Shown: positions 22,622 through 33,357, numbered from the stretch's first letter. The stretch is 64,000 nt of DNA from Prorocentrum cordatum (GCA_963575745.1 CAUYUJ010017883.1:120278-184277), one strand, 5' to 3'. The notes: generated from the sequence alone by a model not told the origin. Numbers and translations are program-made.

Positions 22622-23196
22622 GAGAAGGATGTAGTGCGAAACGCCTGCAAGTCAAGATGACGAGGGTAAACGACTGCGCGATGATATCAGTATGAGGGCC
22701 AGGAGGGAGGAGGTTATCCCAGCACTGCTTTATGACTGCAAGTGTATACCCGCATCTAATGTGCTGCTGGATTTTCACACACACACACACCCGTAGGAAA
22801 CATAACATCAAATTTGTCGATACCAACTTTATGCCAGCTGTGCATTCTAATATTAGTTCTGGGCTTTTCGACATTTGCATCACCATGGGTAGCGTAGCCA
22901 GGGTATATGAATAAAGCTGGTGTACATTTGTTTGGCTAAGATCTCCGCTCAGCAGGAAGTTTGTTTTTATATGCCACCGAGAGAAACATCACGACATCCA
23001 GGTATTTGTTGCATGCTACTCCATTCGGGTATATCTCGGATTCCCCGTCCAAGGCAGAAGACACAACACCACCATGCGTATTCTTGCTACATTGGGTTGT
23101 ATGCAGCCAACATAAAAAAAAGCTGGCAGTAATTCAATCGCCGACGCATCTTCCGATCGGCGTATCGTTCATCAGCCTCGTTTTCTTGCCTGGCCA
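22622..23196 (-). other. Probable 3-prime part of the decayed RT element
   Basis: Minus-strand frames here (23,299-23,087; 22,886-22,488) are short and no YxDD box or thumb motif is visible. A short (CA)n run lies at 22,776-22,792. If the RT-like element continues past motif B it should lie here, but decay hides it. Confidence 0.3.
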
Positions 23197-23691
23197 TTAT
23201 AGTTCCAAAGTGGTTCCGCTGGGGGCACCCTGCACTTGACGCAAGAACAGGTTGCCAAATCGGAAGAGGCGAAATCTGACGAACCCTTCGATCACCCACT
23301 GAAGCGACTTAATGATGAAGACGGTCCTGTTCATGTGCGGCACGAACAGGGCTTCGCCTGATATGACTTTAGATTCTTGTGAATGCAACACAGATGTGGT
23401 AGCGCCTGAGCCTAACGCTCCAGGTGTGGCAAACAAGTTGTTGACAGAGTCTAGAATGTCTTAGGAATTGAGCTCTTTGTAGGCTTGCGACGCATCCAAG
23501 ACGCACAGGGTGGGTGTTTGCATGATGTCGTCGCGTTTCTCACAGCGGTGATCAACGTTTCCTGGGCTTGACTTCCGGAGGTAGGCAATTCTGTCTCTGA
23601 ACTCGTTCGAGGCCCAGTGGAGGCTCGTGGACGACCGCCCTGGGGTAATCCTGCGGTTGAGGGAAGCAGCACCACGCGGTACTTTTCGCAA
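23197..23691 (-). pseudogene. Reverse transcriptase relic with motifs A and B
   Basis: Two minus-strand frames, 23,691-23,464 and 23,460-23,197, lie in the same phase and are separated only by a TAA at 23,461-23,463. The first ends LCVLDASQAYKEL, which fits RT palm motif A (catalytic Asp at about 23,494-23,496). The second contains GNLFLRQVQGAPSG, which fits motif B (Gln-Gly near 23,230). Spacing of about 85-90 residues between A and B suits non-LTR or related reverse transcriptases. No motif C (YxDD) could be found downstream. Family placement is uncertain: it is clearly different from the LINE at 46.7-52.5 kb. Confidence 0.5.
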
Positions 23692-25730
23692 AACGCTTCA
23701 AGGCGGGATGCGGATGAAGGACACGATGTTTCGTGGACAACTGTGCTTTTCTTTGGAACAGATGTGCTGGGGCCGTCTGCCGGGCATGGTTCCGATAGTG
23801 AATCACGCTCTAGGGGGTGCACGTGCGGGAGGTAGCTGACAGCGATCTGCGCCGAAGTTTTTCGACCGATCTTCGGGCTGGTACAGCTCAACCGCACGCT
23901 CCAGTGGAAGCGCGACCAGTTTCCCGCGATCGACCTTCTTCGAACAAGAAAGAGCCAGCTAGCTCATCATCAAACGTCGTGTATTTCCAATCCACTATCG
24001 AGGATCTTTGCCCTCTAGGACTCTGGGACGAAAACGACGCCCTGGACATGCACGGATTTAGCGGGCAAGTTGTCATCAAGGACGGATTCAAACCATGATG
24101 ATACAGCCAGTGGCGACATTCGGTTGCTACTCGCCGTACTTGCTGAAACTGGGCTTGTGGGTTTGTTTGCAGAGGCTGTTTTCCACACAAGTCTAGCTGT
24201 ATTTTCAAGTTCGGTGCTGGTCACGGTACCAAGGTCCTCAACGAGAAGATCTTTGAATTTCTTCTGCGCGTTCATCAACACTCTTCCCGCAAGGTCCATG
24301 GGTTTGTGGACGATAGAAAGCATGTCCGTCACGAGTCGACTCCAACATGGTCTCCTGATACGGTCAGACAGAAGCAACGCTGCCGCCAGGTACCTCTGCA
24401 CTTTGGCTGGGAGAAAACGCTCAGGACGTGGAGCTGCTTTAGCCCGCCCTCGCCTTGTAGGAAGTATCGGGGTTCATGTTTCGTTTTTCCATATGTTGGT
24501 TCCAATATATTTCGGTTAGGTGCGCGCGGGATCTCAGAGGCAGTGACAACATAAACACGCGGTATGGGTCGAGCGGGCCGACGAAGCTTTTGCGGTGTAC
24601 CATATCTGGTAAAACATGCCCATGCACATCATGGTATGCTTGATGTCATGAACCAGCGTCTGCTCAGCATCTCGTTGTCGTTTATTATCGTAAGAATGTG
24701 GGCCAGATGCTGACGAGGTCAGCTGTCGGAGGGTGTCGCCGAAGCTGACGGCGGTTTTTCGCACTTGCTCGTTGCCGTTTGGCCCCTTGTTGGAAAGCTT
24801 TTCAATGACAAGGGGGTCGGTCGGTAGATTTCGGACAGGTGGTTTTCGCCTGAGAGTGGTGCAGCTCAATGAGGGCTGCCTCAACCGCTGCATTCCTGGC
24901 CGAATTTGTCAGCTGTAGAGACATGCCGAAAAACTTCAAACCTGATACCGAGACTTTTTTGGCATACGTGTGCAGCCACGTCGCTCTCGGCACGGATGCG
25001 TTCACGCAACCTGGCAGCTCCATTTGGCAGCTTTCCAGATTGTCGTTCCAATGCGCCTCCACCAATGTTTTTTTGGTGTTTGACACGTGCCCGAATATTT
25101 AAGCGGTCTGAGAATTTTGGGGATCAAGCGAGCAGCCAATCATCACATGATGGAATTGACAAGGACCAGTGTCGATTGAGAGCGCTGCGCACAGTGGTGC
25201 CCAGAATTTTTGGAGGCTCTAGGAGCTCTGGTCTTGGCCTCACTGCTTCAGCCCAGCCAGCCCGGACCGTACATATTGCTAGAATTATCGTCGCCCAGGC
25301 GAAAAAAATTAAATGTTAGTGTTTGTGTTCGTGGACTTGTCAATCATTTGGACGAGGTCCTGCTGGATGGCACGGATAGCTCCGATAAAGGCATCCGATG
25401 GACGGGGCTCCATCGTGTTCGACCGCTTCGGGATTAGAGTGATTGGTCCCAAAAACTGCTTGCACGCCAAGTGACGCCCCCCGTTTTCCCGAACGGTCGA
25501 TCTGCAATACAAGTGTTGCTGCGCAAACGTCTGTATTGCGGCACGTCGTAAACGACTGTCTTGATTTTACAATCTATCAAATCGGTTTCAAATACGTTGC
25601 CAAAATATTTAGGGGAACGTGCACTCTGTGTAGGCATCGGGCGGGCGACAATGAAGACTCCATGCAAGAAGCCCGTGATAAAAAACAAGATGAGCACGGA
25701 CAATATTCCAATACATGTACGAATCATATG
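23692..25730 (-). pseudogene. Upstream part of the decayed RT element (unrecognised N-terminal region)
   Basis: Successive minus-strand frames look protein-like but each is 60-130 codons and in changing phase: 25,727-25,434, 25,086-24,802, 24,893-24,534, 24,627-24,439, 24,401-24,015 and 24,208-23,888. Phrases such as LTEIYWNQHMEKR (around 24,520) and KKFKDLLVEDLG (around 24,260) look like genuine soluble protein. I recognise no zinc finger, integrase or endonuclease motif. The continuity of protein-like segments leading to the RT motifs supports one mutated element of at least 2.5 kb, read right to left. Confidence 0.35.
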
Positions 25731-25792
25731 TAGGTCATGGATGTGTTGGGCCTTCGGTGCAGAGCTATATCATCGCCACTCTGGTATGAATC

Positions 25793-26085
25793 CCTGACTG
25801 GACTATGGCATTGGTCACTGCAACTGCAACTCTTTGCAACTACATCTCACCAATGCTTGCACGAGAACGCTGATTCGTGTTTTTCACCTGCCGCACCCCA
25901 GTGCAGAGTGCGCGTCTCGAGGCCAAGCGCGTGAGCGCCGACCCAAAGCTTGGCAGGCTTCCCGCACGAATGGCTTGGGATCGGGCACACATGCGCTGTA
26001 GCATGCCCGTTCCATGTCAGAACCATCGGAAAATAAAGAGTCCTGATTGCTTGAACCTTCGTCCTGGCGAGTCCGAAGGTACGAA
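25793..26085 (+). repeat. ~290-bp dispersed direct repeat, copy 2
   Basis: Starts CTGACTGGACTATGGCATTG and follows the 19,491-19,792 copy through ACCAATGCTTGCACGAGAA, GCGCGTCTCGAGGC and AGCATGCCCGTTCCATGTCA. The two copies bracket about 6.0 kb that includes the minus-strand RT relic. Confidence 0.75.
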
Positions 26086-26119
26086 GCTCCCGCCTCCTTT
26101 CCCCCACCGCGTCATTTTC

Positions 26120-26222
26120 CTGCTCCTCCTGCTCCTCCTGCTCCTCCTGCTCCTCCTGCTCCTCCTCCTCCTCCTCCTCCTCCTCCTCCTCCTCCTCCTC
26201 CTCCTCCTCCTCCTCCTCGTGT
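26120..26222. repeat. (GCTCCT)n then (CTC)n microsatellite
   Basis: TGCTCCTCC units pass into uniform CTC triplets; reverse orientation of the GGA arrays. Confidence 0.9.
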
Positions 26223-26990
26223 TCATCATCCCCGTGCTCGCCGTCGCTGTCGCGGTCGTCGCCACCGTCGTCGTCCAGTGCCAGCGTCGTGTGGCGACCC
26301 CCCCCGCTGGGCGGGAAGGTGGCGCCCTGGGGCGCGTGCGGGCACCAGTGGGCGCCCAGCATGTGGAGCATGGAGGTGGGCGGCTGGGACTGGGAGTTTT
26401 ATCGGGGGTGGACAGACCTCCTACCCTGACACGTCGATTAAGGAATTGGCTGTTTTCGGTTCGCGAGAGGGCGTCGCGGCCGTCATTTCTGCGGGTCCAG
26501 GTCCGTCGGTTTCGGTCCCAGGCCGTTTTCACTAAGGGGAGGTCTACTAAAGGGATGTTTGTCCACCGCCGATTTTAGATTGTATATCACGGAAGCTTCC
26601 GCTCGTCTTGGGTGGAATGCATCTCGGTGAATAGCGCCCACTAGCGCTGAACAGCGCCCCAGGGGCGCCCAAATGGCGCCCAACTGGCGCCCAACAGCGA
26701 CCATGAGCGTCCAACCACGCCATGTGAGGGAGATCTTGCACGTCCGCTGTGCACGCGCTTGGGCGCGGCATGGGGCGCCATAGGGACGACCAAGAGCCTC
26801 CGTGAGTTGCTCTCTAAGGCGTTGCCCAAGGCGCTCTTGGCCCGTGGCGTCCCCAGCTTTTCGCGTCACTTTGGGACCTGGGGCTTCGTGGGCCTCGTGC
26901 TGGGGCTCTCTGCGCGCCACCCCGGGCCCCCCCGGAGCGGCTGGGGGCCACCTCGGGCCCGGGGCCACGCTCGGCAGCACCGGAGGGGCC
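26223..26990. other. Low-copy DNA with a GGCGCCCAAC short repeat
   Basis: At 26,635-26,700 the words AGCGCC, GGGCGCCCAAATGGCG and CCCAACTGGCGCCCAACAG repeat. Otherwise no feature recognised. Confidence 0.45.
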
Positions 26991-27215
26991 GGGAGCAGGA
27001 GGAGGAGCAGGAGGAGGAGCAGGAGGAGGAGCAGGAGGAGGAGGAGGAGGAGGAGGAGGAGGAGGAGGAGGAGGAGGAGGAGGAGGAGGAGGAGGAGGAG
27101 GAGGAGGAGGAGGAGGAGGAGGAGGAGGAGGAGGAGGAGGAGGAGGAGGAGGAGGAGGAGGAGGAGGAGGAGGAGGAGGAGGAGGAGGGAGGAGGAGGGA
27201 GGAGGAGGAGGAGGA
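26991..27215. repeat. (GGA)n microsatellite
   Basis: Begins with a GGAGCAGGAGGAGGAGCA phase, then more than 150 bp of uniform GGA. Confidence 0.95.
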
Positions 27216-28160
27216 TGACGATTATGCTGGATTGTGTCGCTTATGGGCCCGTAAGCAGACGGCGGCAGCCAACCTTGCTCCTGCCAGCACCGTGCCCCAG
27301 GCGAGGCGAGAAAGTCAGATCCCGCCGCCAGTTTTCTTCCTTTTCGGCGTCCCGGGGCCCGGATGGCCCTCGAAATTCTGGCCAGAGCACCCCGCGACGG
27401 GTCCGGAGGAGGAGGAGGCACCGAAGACCTTTGGCAACGCGCGGAGGAGTCGCGCCAGAAGTCCTGCGCACTCCGCATCGTCCTGGCGCCCTTTCTGCAA
27501 GGGCTCCCTCGAGGGCGCGAAGTTATTCGCGCTGCGCGCTTCGCCATTCGGCTCCGACACCTCCTTATCCTCCTCTTCTCCCCTGGGAGGCGGCGCGTGG
27601 GCGCGAAGTTATTCGCACTGCGCGCTTGGCGCAGCGCGAAGCGCGAAGTTCGGAGCCCTTGTTTCTGGGCCTCGGGGTCGTCAAGGCGCGACTCCGGATG
27701 CCAAGCCGGCCCCGGGGGAAGGGGTCCAGAGTCCCAGGGCCCAGCGGCGCGAGGAAGCTCAGCGTCAGTCGTCGGAGGTCCCGGCGTGCACGGCCGCTGG
27801 GCACCCCGCGGGCCCACTCGCTGCCAGGCCTTGGCGTGCGTATACGCCAGGCCCCCTGGTCGGAAACGGGAGCATGTACATTTCTTTCTGGCGTTTTTGT
27901 TTGTCAATCCCACGACTTTTTGAGGGTCGGGGACGACGTCGGGGTGGTGTGGTGTATACTTCTCCCTCGTTTTCCAAGGGAGACAACGACAAATGTATAC
28001 ACCAGGATCCCGTATACACCAGGATCCGCGTTCCTGTGCGAATTTCAGCGCAGGGTCGGAAAAAGGCGTCAGTGTATGGAGCTCGTTTCCCTACCTGGGG
28101 CCGTCGGCGGGGTGGTGTCGCTTGTTTTCTGATCCAGGGTGGTGGTGGTGGTGTTCGCTG
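27216..28160. other. Low-copy DNA with small duplications
   Basis: GCGCGAAGTTATTCGCGCTG at 27,517 recurs as GCGCGAAGTTATTCGCACTG near 27,601, and GTATACACCAGGATCC is doubled at 27,993-28,027. Long frames on both strands share these duplications and no domain is recognised. Confidence 0.45.
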
Positions 28161-28164
28161 GCGG

Positions 28165-28405
28165 ATCGAAGCCGCCTACGGCGAACCACCTCCGCCCCCT
28201 GCCTCTTGGAATCGCCCATGTGGCCGAGTCTGCCAAGCTATCGGACCATGTGTTCCCCCAGCCGTTGTGGAAACCCTTCGGGGAACACTTGGGAGAGGAC
28301 GGCGGGGAGGATCAGGAGGAGGAGGAGGAGGAGGAGGAGGAGGAGGAGGAGGAGGAGGAGGAGGAGGAGGAGGAGGAGGAGGAGGAGGAGGAGGAGGAGG
28401 AGGAG
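28165..28405 (+). mobile_element. SINE-like module, copy 2, with (GGA)n tail
   Basis: GGATCGAAGCCGCCTACGGC, TCTTGGAATCGCCCATGTGG, CCGAGTCTGCCAAGCTATCG, then the pair GTGTTCCCC (28,250) / GGGGAACAC (28,280), GGACGGCGGGGAGGATCA and a GGA tail of about 95 bp (28,314-28,405). Relative to copy 3 it lacks about 15 bp after GGCCGAG. Body length is about 145 bp. Confidence 0.55.
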
Positions 28406-29700
28406 GAGGAGAAGGGGGCATCTTGGGAGCCTCTGGGGACACGCTTGGGGCCTCCTGGGAGCTTCCTAGGGCCCTTTTGGAGGCATCTTGAGGGCCTCTG
28501 TGGGCCTCTTGGGGGCCTTCGGGGGCTTCTCGGGAGCCTCTTTGGCCGTCTTAGGGCGTTCCTGGCCCGTCTGATGCCGTCGGAGGCAGTCTTGGAGGCC
28601 TCTTTGGCCCGACTTGGGGCCCTCTTGGGGTGCTCCAGGGCCGTCCTGGAGGCCATCTTGGGCGTCTTGGAGGCCTCTTGGGCGGTCTTTGGGCCCTCTT
28701 GGGCCCGTCTTGGGGGCCTCTTGGGCCGTTCTGGGGCCATCTTGGAGGCCTCTTGGGCGATCTTGGGGCGACCTTGGGGGCCTCTTGGGCCGTCTTGGGC
28801 TGTCCGAGGGCTGAAACGAAGCAAATGCCAAAATTCTTCCAAATCCGAAGGCAAATCTGTAATTTTGGCCTCTTCGGGTCCTCCTGGAGGATAACTCGGA
28901 GGCCTCTTGGGCCGTCTTGGGTTGTCGGAGGGCTGAAAAGAAGCAAATGCCCAAATCCTTCAAAGACCTTAGCAACTCCCGCGATTTTGGCCTCTTGGAG
29001 CGCTCTTGGGAGGCCTCTTGGAGGCCTCTCCGGTCGTCTGGGGACCATCTTGGACTTTTTAGAGCGATCGTTCGGCGACTCCGGGCCCTATTGGACCGTC
29101 TTGGGGGCCTCTGCAGGCCCTCTTGGCCCGTCTTGGGGCCCCCTTGGGCCCGAAAGAGACGCTCGCGAGAAGTCGAGCCAAGGTCCAGTGGGCACGCGGC
29201 GAGCCCAGGGAGACTTGCGAATTCGGGGCCCGGGCCCCCGGAGAAACCCTCGGGACGAGGATCGGGGCCCGGGGGGTGAGGCAACGGACCCGAGGACACG
29301 CCCACTCCGTGCCCAGCGGCACGGCGGCGGACACCTCGAGGCAGCGGCATCCGTACACGTCCACCGTCACTGGTCTGGGCCGTGCTGGGCCCAGGAGCGG
29401 TGCAGTCGCCGCCCTGGCCAGGGCCAGATGGGCCTGCTCGTCTTCGCGATGGCATTTTCGAATGTGGGCGGAGGACTGCCTGCTCTCCGCGTCCTGGGCC
29501 ATCCTGAGGCCATCTCGGGCCGTCCTGCGTGCGTCTTGGGCCGCCTTGGCCACACCGCGCTGCCACCTCGGGCTCTTCCGGGGCCGTCTTGGCCGTCTTG
29601 GAGGCGTCTTGGGGACCACCTTGGAAGCCCTCTTGGGCCATCTTAGCCGTGTTGGAGGCGATTTGACCAGCCAGGTGGTGGAATTAGGAGCAGCCTTCTG
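28406..29700 (+). repeat. CTCTTGGGCC minisatellite, block 2
   Basis: Same degenerate unit as block 1. Carries GTCTGATGCCGTCGG at about 28,567 and the AAGCAAATGCCAAAATTCTT module at about 28,805-28,880, with a second copy at 28,930-29,000. From 29,150 to 29,450 the repeat is interrupted by GC-rich low-copy sequence, then resumes. Confidence 0.75.
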
Positions 29701-29792
29701 GGTGGCTGGCGGGCTGGGCCGAGACCCCACGAACCAAGAGCCTGCTAGTCATTCGGCACGCCGTGCACCCCTGTGGCAAGACCACAGTGGGC

Positions 29793-30315
29793 GGCGGATC
29801 GAAGACGCCTACGGCGAACCACCCGCCCCCTGCTTCTTGGAATCGCCCATGTGGCCGAGCGTTGTGGCAAGAGCTCTGCCAAGCAGCTATCGGACCATGT
29901 GTTCCCCCAGCCGTTGTGGAAACCCTTCGGGGAACACTTGGGAGAGGACGGCGGGGAAGATCAGGAGGAGGAGGAGGAGGAGGAGGAGGAGGAGGAGGAG
30001 GAGGAGGAGGAGGAGGAGGAGGAGGAGGATGAGGAGGAGGAGGAGGAGGCGGGGGAGGAGGCGGGGGAGGAGGAGGAGGAGGAGGAGGAGGAGGAGGAGG
30101 AGGAGGAGGAGGAGGCGGAGGCGGAGGAGGCGGAGAAGGAAGAGGAGGAGGAGGAGGAGGAGGAGGAGGAGGAGGAGGAGGAGGAGGAGGAGGAGGAGGC
30201 GGCGGCGGAGGCGGAGAAGGAGGAGGAGGAGGAGGAGGAGGAGGAGGAGGAGGAAGAGGAGGAGGAGGCGGAGGAGGAGGAGGAGGAGGAGGAGGAGGAG
30301 GAGGAGGAGGAAAAG
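29793..30315 (+). mobile_element. SINE-like module, copy 3, with long (GGA)n tail
   Basis: Most complete copy: GGATCGAAGACGCCTACGGC, TTCTTGGAATCGCCCATGTG, GGCCGAGCGTTGTGGCAAG, CTGCCAAGCAGCTATCGG, then GTGTTCCCC (29,899) / GGGGAACAC (29,929), GGACGGCGGGGAAGATCA and an imperfect GGA array of about 350 bp. Confidence 0.55.
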
Positions 30316-32150
30316 AAGGGGGCATCTTGGGAGCCTCTGGGGACACTCTTGGGGCCTCCTAGGAGCTTCCTAGGGAACTCTTGGAGCTTGGAGGCGCCCT
30401 GGGGGCCCTCTTGGAGGCCTCTTGGGGGCCTTCGGGGGCTTCCCGGGGGCCCCTGTGGCCGTCTTGGCGGCCTCCTCGCCCCTCTGACGCCGTCAGACGC
30501 CATTTTGGGGGCCTCTCTGGGCCGACTTGGGGCTTTCTTCGGGTGCTGCTCCAGGGCCGTCCTGGAGGCCATCTTGGGTGTTTTCCAGCCTCTTGGGCCG
30601 TCGTGGGGCCCTCTTTGGCCCGTCTCGGGGGCCTCTTAGGCCGTTCTGGGGCCATCCCGGAGGCCACTTGGGCGATCTTGGGACGATCTTTGGGGACTCT
30701 TGGGCCGTCTTGGGCTGTCCGAGGGCTGAAACGAAGCAAATGCCAAAATTCTTCCAAATCCGAAGGCAGATCTATGATTTTGGCATCTTCGGGCCTTCCA
30801 GGAGGATCTCTTGGAATGCTCCAGGGCCGTCTTGAAAGCTTTCTTGGGCGTCTTAGAGGCCTCTTGGGCCGTCTTTGGGCCCTCTTGGGCCCGTCTTGGA
30901 GGCCTCTTGGGCTGCTCTGGGGCCATCCTGGAGGCCTCTTGGGCGATCTTGGGGCGATCTTTTGGGGGCCGACTTGGGGCCCTATTCGAATGCTCCAGGG
31001 CTGTCTTGAAAGCTTTCTTGGGCGTCTTAGAGGCCTCTTGGGCCGTCTTTGGGCCCTCTTGGGCCCGTCTTGGAGGCCTCTTGGGCTGCTCTGGGGCCAT
31101 CCTGGAGGCCTCTTGGGTGATCTTGGGGCGATCTTTTGGGGGCCGACTTGGGGCCCTATTCGAATGCTCCAGGGCTGTCTTGAAAGCTTTCTTGGGCGTC
31201 TTAGAGGCCTCTTGGGCCGTCTTTGGGCCCTCTTGGGCCCGTCTTGGAGGCCTCTTGGGCTGCTCTGGGGCCATCCTGGAGGCCTCTTGGGCGATCTTGG
31301 GGCGATCTTTGGGGGCCTCTTGGGCCGTCTCGGGCCGTTGGCAGGCCGAAACGAAGCAAATGCCAAAATTCTTCCAAATCCGAAGGCAGATCTATGATTT
31401 TGGCCTCTTCGGGCCTTCCTGGAGGCTCTCTTGGAGGCCTCTTGGGCCGTCTTCGGCCGTCGTGATGTGCTCCTGGCCCGTCTGTCGCCGTCGGACGCCG
31501 TTTTGGGGGCTTCTCTGGGCCGACTTGGGGCCCTATTGGAATGCTCCAGGGCTGTCTTGAAAGCTTTCTTGGGCGTCTTAGAGGCCTCTTGGGCCGTCTT
31601 TGGGCCCTCTTGGGACCGGCTTGGGGGCCTCTTGGGCCGTTCTGGGGTCATCTTGGAGGCCTCTTGGGAGATCTGGCGCGATCTTTGGGGGCTCTTGGGC
31701 CGTCTCGGGCCGTCGGAGGACCGAAAAGAAGCAAATGCCACAGTCCAGCAAAAGCCTACGGAAAATCAATGATTTTGGCCTCTTCGGGCCTTCCTGGCGG
31801 CCCTCCTGGAGGCCTCTTGGGCCGTCTTGGGCCATCTTAGGGCCATCTTCGGCCGTCTTGGTGGGCTTCTGGCCCGTCTGACGCCGTCGGACGCCGTTTT
31901 GGGGGCCTCTCTGGGCCGACTCGGGGCCCTCTTGGGGTGCTCCAGGGCCGTCTTGGAGGCTTCCTTGGGCGTCTTGGGGGCCTCTTGGGCCCTCTTGGGG
32001 CCGGCTTGGGGGCCTCTTGGGCAGTCCTGAGGCAGTCTTGGAAGCCTCTAGGGCGCTCTGGAGGCGATCATGGGGGGCTCTTGGGCCCCTCGGTGCCGAG
32101 GGCTCGAAATGTCCGTTCGGGTTCCCCATCTGGACCCCCCCTTGCCAGCC
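30316..32150 (+). repeat. CTCTTGGGCC minisatellite, block 3, with 174-bp higher-order units
   Basis: TGCTCCAGGG starts near-identical units at 30,817, 30,991 and 31,165, exactly 174 bp apart, and a fourth copy starts at 31,542. Each unit includes TTGAAAGCTTTCTTGGGCGT and CGACTTGGGGCCCTATTCG or a variant. The AAGCAAATGCCAAAATTCTT module occurs at about 30,735 and 31,355, with a variant at 31,730. Because 174 is a multiple of three, a 460-codon minus frame stays open; I treat it as satellite. Confidence 0.85.
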
Positions 32151-32308
32151 ACGCGCAGAGGGGGGTGGGGGGAGGGGGGAGGGCTTCTTAGAAGCACCCC
32201 TGCTTAGAAGGCGCGGGCCTTCTCTATAGATGTAAGGCCCCGGCGCCTTCTAAGAAGCAGCCTCCTTCTAAGAAGCCCTCCCCCCTCCCTCCACCCCCTT
32301 GAGCGCGC
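32151..32308. repeat. Long imperfect palindrome 1
   Basis: Arms of about 75 bp around TCTATAGA (32,223-32,230). Outward on both sides: GGCC, AGAAGGCGC, CTTCTTAGAAG, GGGGGGAGGG, GGGGTGG and CGCGC. The arms differ by a few small indels. It separates two minisatellite blocks. Confidence 0.75.
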
Positions 32309-32309
32309 C

Positions 32310-32690
32310 GCCAATCTTGGGGCTGTCTTTGGGCCCTCATCGGCAGTCTTGGGCGCCTCTTGGGCCGTTCGGGGTCCCTCTTGGGCAGTCTTGGGGCCCT
32401 CTTGGGGGCCTCTGGGGCCGTCTTGGGGCGATCTTGGGGGCCTCGTGGGCCGTCTTTGAGCGATGGAAAACCTGAAAACGCGAGAAGACCATAAGCCTTC
32501 AAACACCTAAGGAACATCAGTGATTGGGCCCTATTGGGATGCCTCTTGGAGCACTCTTGGGACGTCTTCGGCGCCTCTTGGACCGTGTTGAGGCCGTCGT
32601 GGGCGTATTGGGGGACTCTTGGGCCTTCTCGGAGGCAGCTTCGGCCCTCTTTGGTGCTTTCTGGGTCCATTTTTGGCCGGCTGCGCTACC
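32310..32690 (+). repeat. CTCTTGGGCC minisatellite, block 4
   Basis: More diverged units with a variant of the AT-richer module at 32,461-32,525 (CCTGAAAACGCGAGAAGACC, then CCTTCAAACACCTAAGG). Confidence 0.7.
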
Positions 32691-33019
32691 GAAGGACGCG
32701 CGCGACACGCCCGGGAATCCCGGGAAATCCCCAGAATCCCAAGAAATTGCCAGAATTCCACAGAAATCTTTGTCAAACTGGTGGCCTGAGTCCTTAAACC
32801 TTTTATTAAAGGCCTACAATTCTGAACCTATGAGGGCTTCATGAGCCTTGCGGCATTCCAAAACGTTCTGCAGGCAAGGTGCGATCCGATGCTGGCATTT
32901 AATGTTTGTGCAGATGTGCAAAAATAGCGTGATGCTTTGCGTATCCCCGCCATTCCATCCAGCAGCGATGCCCAGGAGGACGAGGGGGACGAAGGGTAAG
33001 GCGACGGGGGCAAAAACAC
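32691..33019. other. Low-copy DNA, no gene recognised
   Basis: Short AATCCC/GAATCCC words at 32,712-32,760; nothing else seen. Confidence 0.4.
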
Positions 33020-33357
33020 AATTGAGTTCGATACGAGGAGGAGGAGGACGACGAAGAGAAGGAGGAAGACGACGAAGACGACGAGAACGAGGATTCTCGA
33101 AGCCTTGTTTGTGTTTTCTTTGTGTTCTCTTGGGGTCTTCATGGATCTCTCTCGGAACGCTCGTGGGAACAGCGAGGAGGAGGGAAACAAGGAGGAGGAG
33201 AAGGAGGAGGAGGAGGAGGAGGGCGAGGAGGAAGGCGACGAGGGCAAAAAGAAGACGACGACGAGGACGAGGACGAGGACGAGGACGATAACGAGGAGGA
33301 GGAGGAGGAGGAGGAGGAGGAGGAGGAGGAGGAGGAGGAGGAGGAGGAGGAGGAAGA
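33020..33357. repeat. GGA/GAC-rich microsatellites
   Basis: AGGACGACGAAGA words at 33,038-33,090, then GGA and GACGAGGAC repeats from 33,170 to 33,357. Confidence 0.85.

Noticed and set aside
19491-26085. LTR retrotransposon bounded by 290-bp LTRs
   Set aside because: No TG..CA ends, primer-binding site, protease or integrase seen, and the RT motifs inside look non-LTR. Reported only as flanking direct repeats.
28139-28491. Fusion protein reading through the SINE-like module into poly-Gly/Glu
   Set aside because: Different phases are open in different copies and no codon-level conservation is seen.
30359-31741. 460-codon minus frame with Pro/Lys/Glu repeats
   Set aside because: Follows exactly the 174-bp satellite period (58 codons); the plus strand is open for similar length. 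No start context or unique domain.
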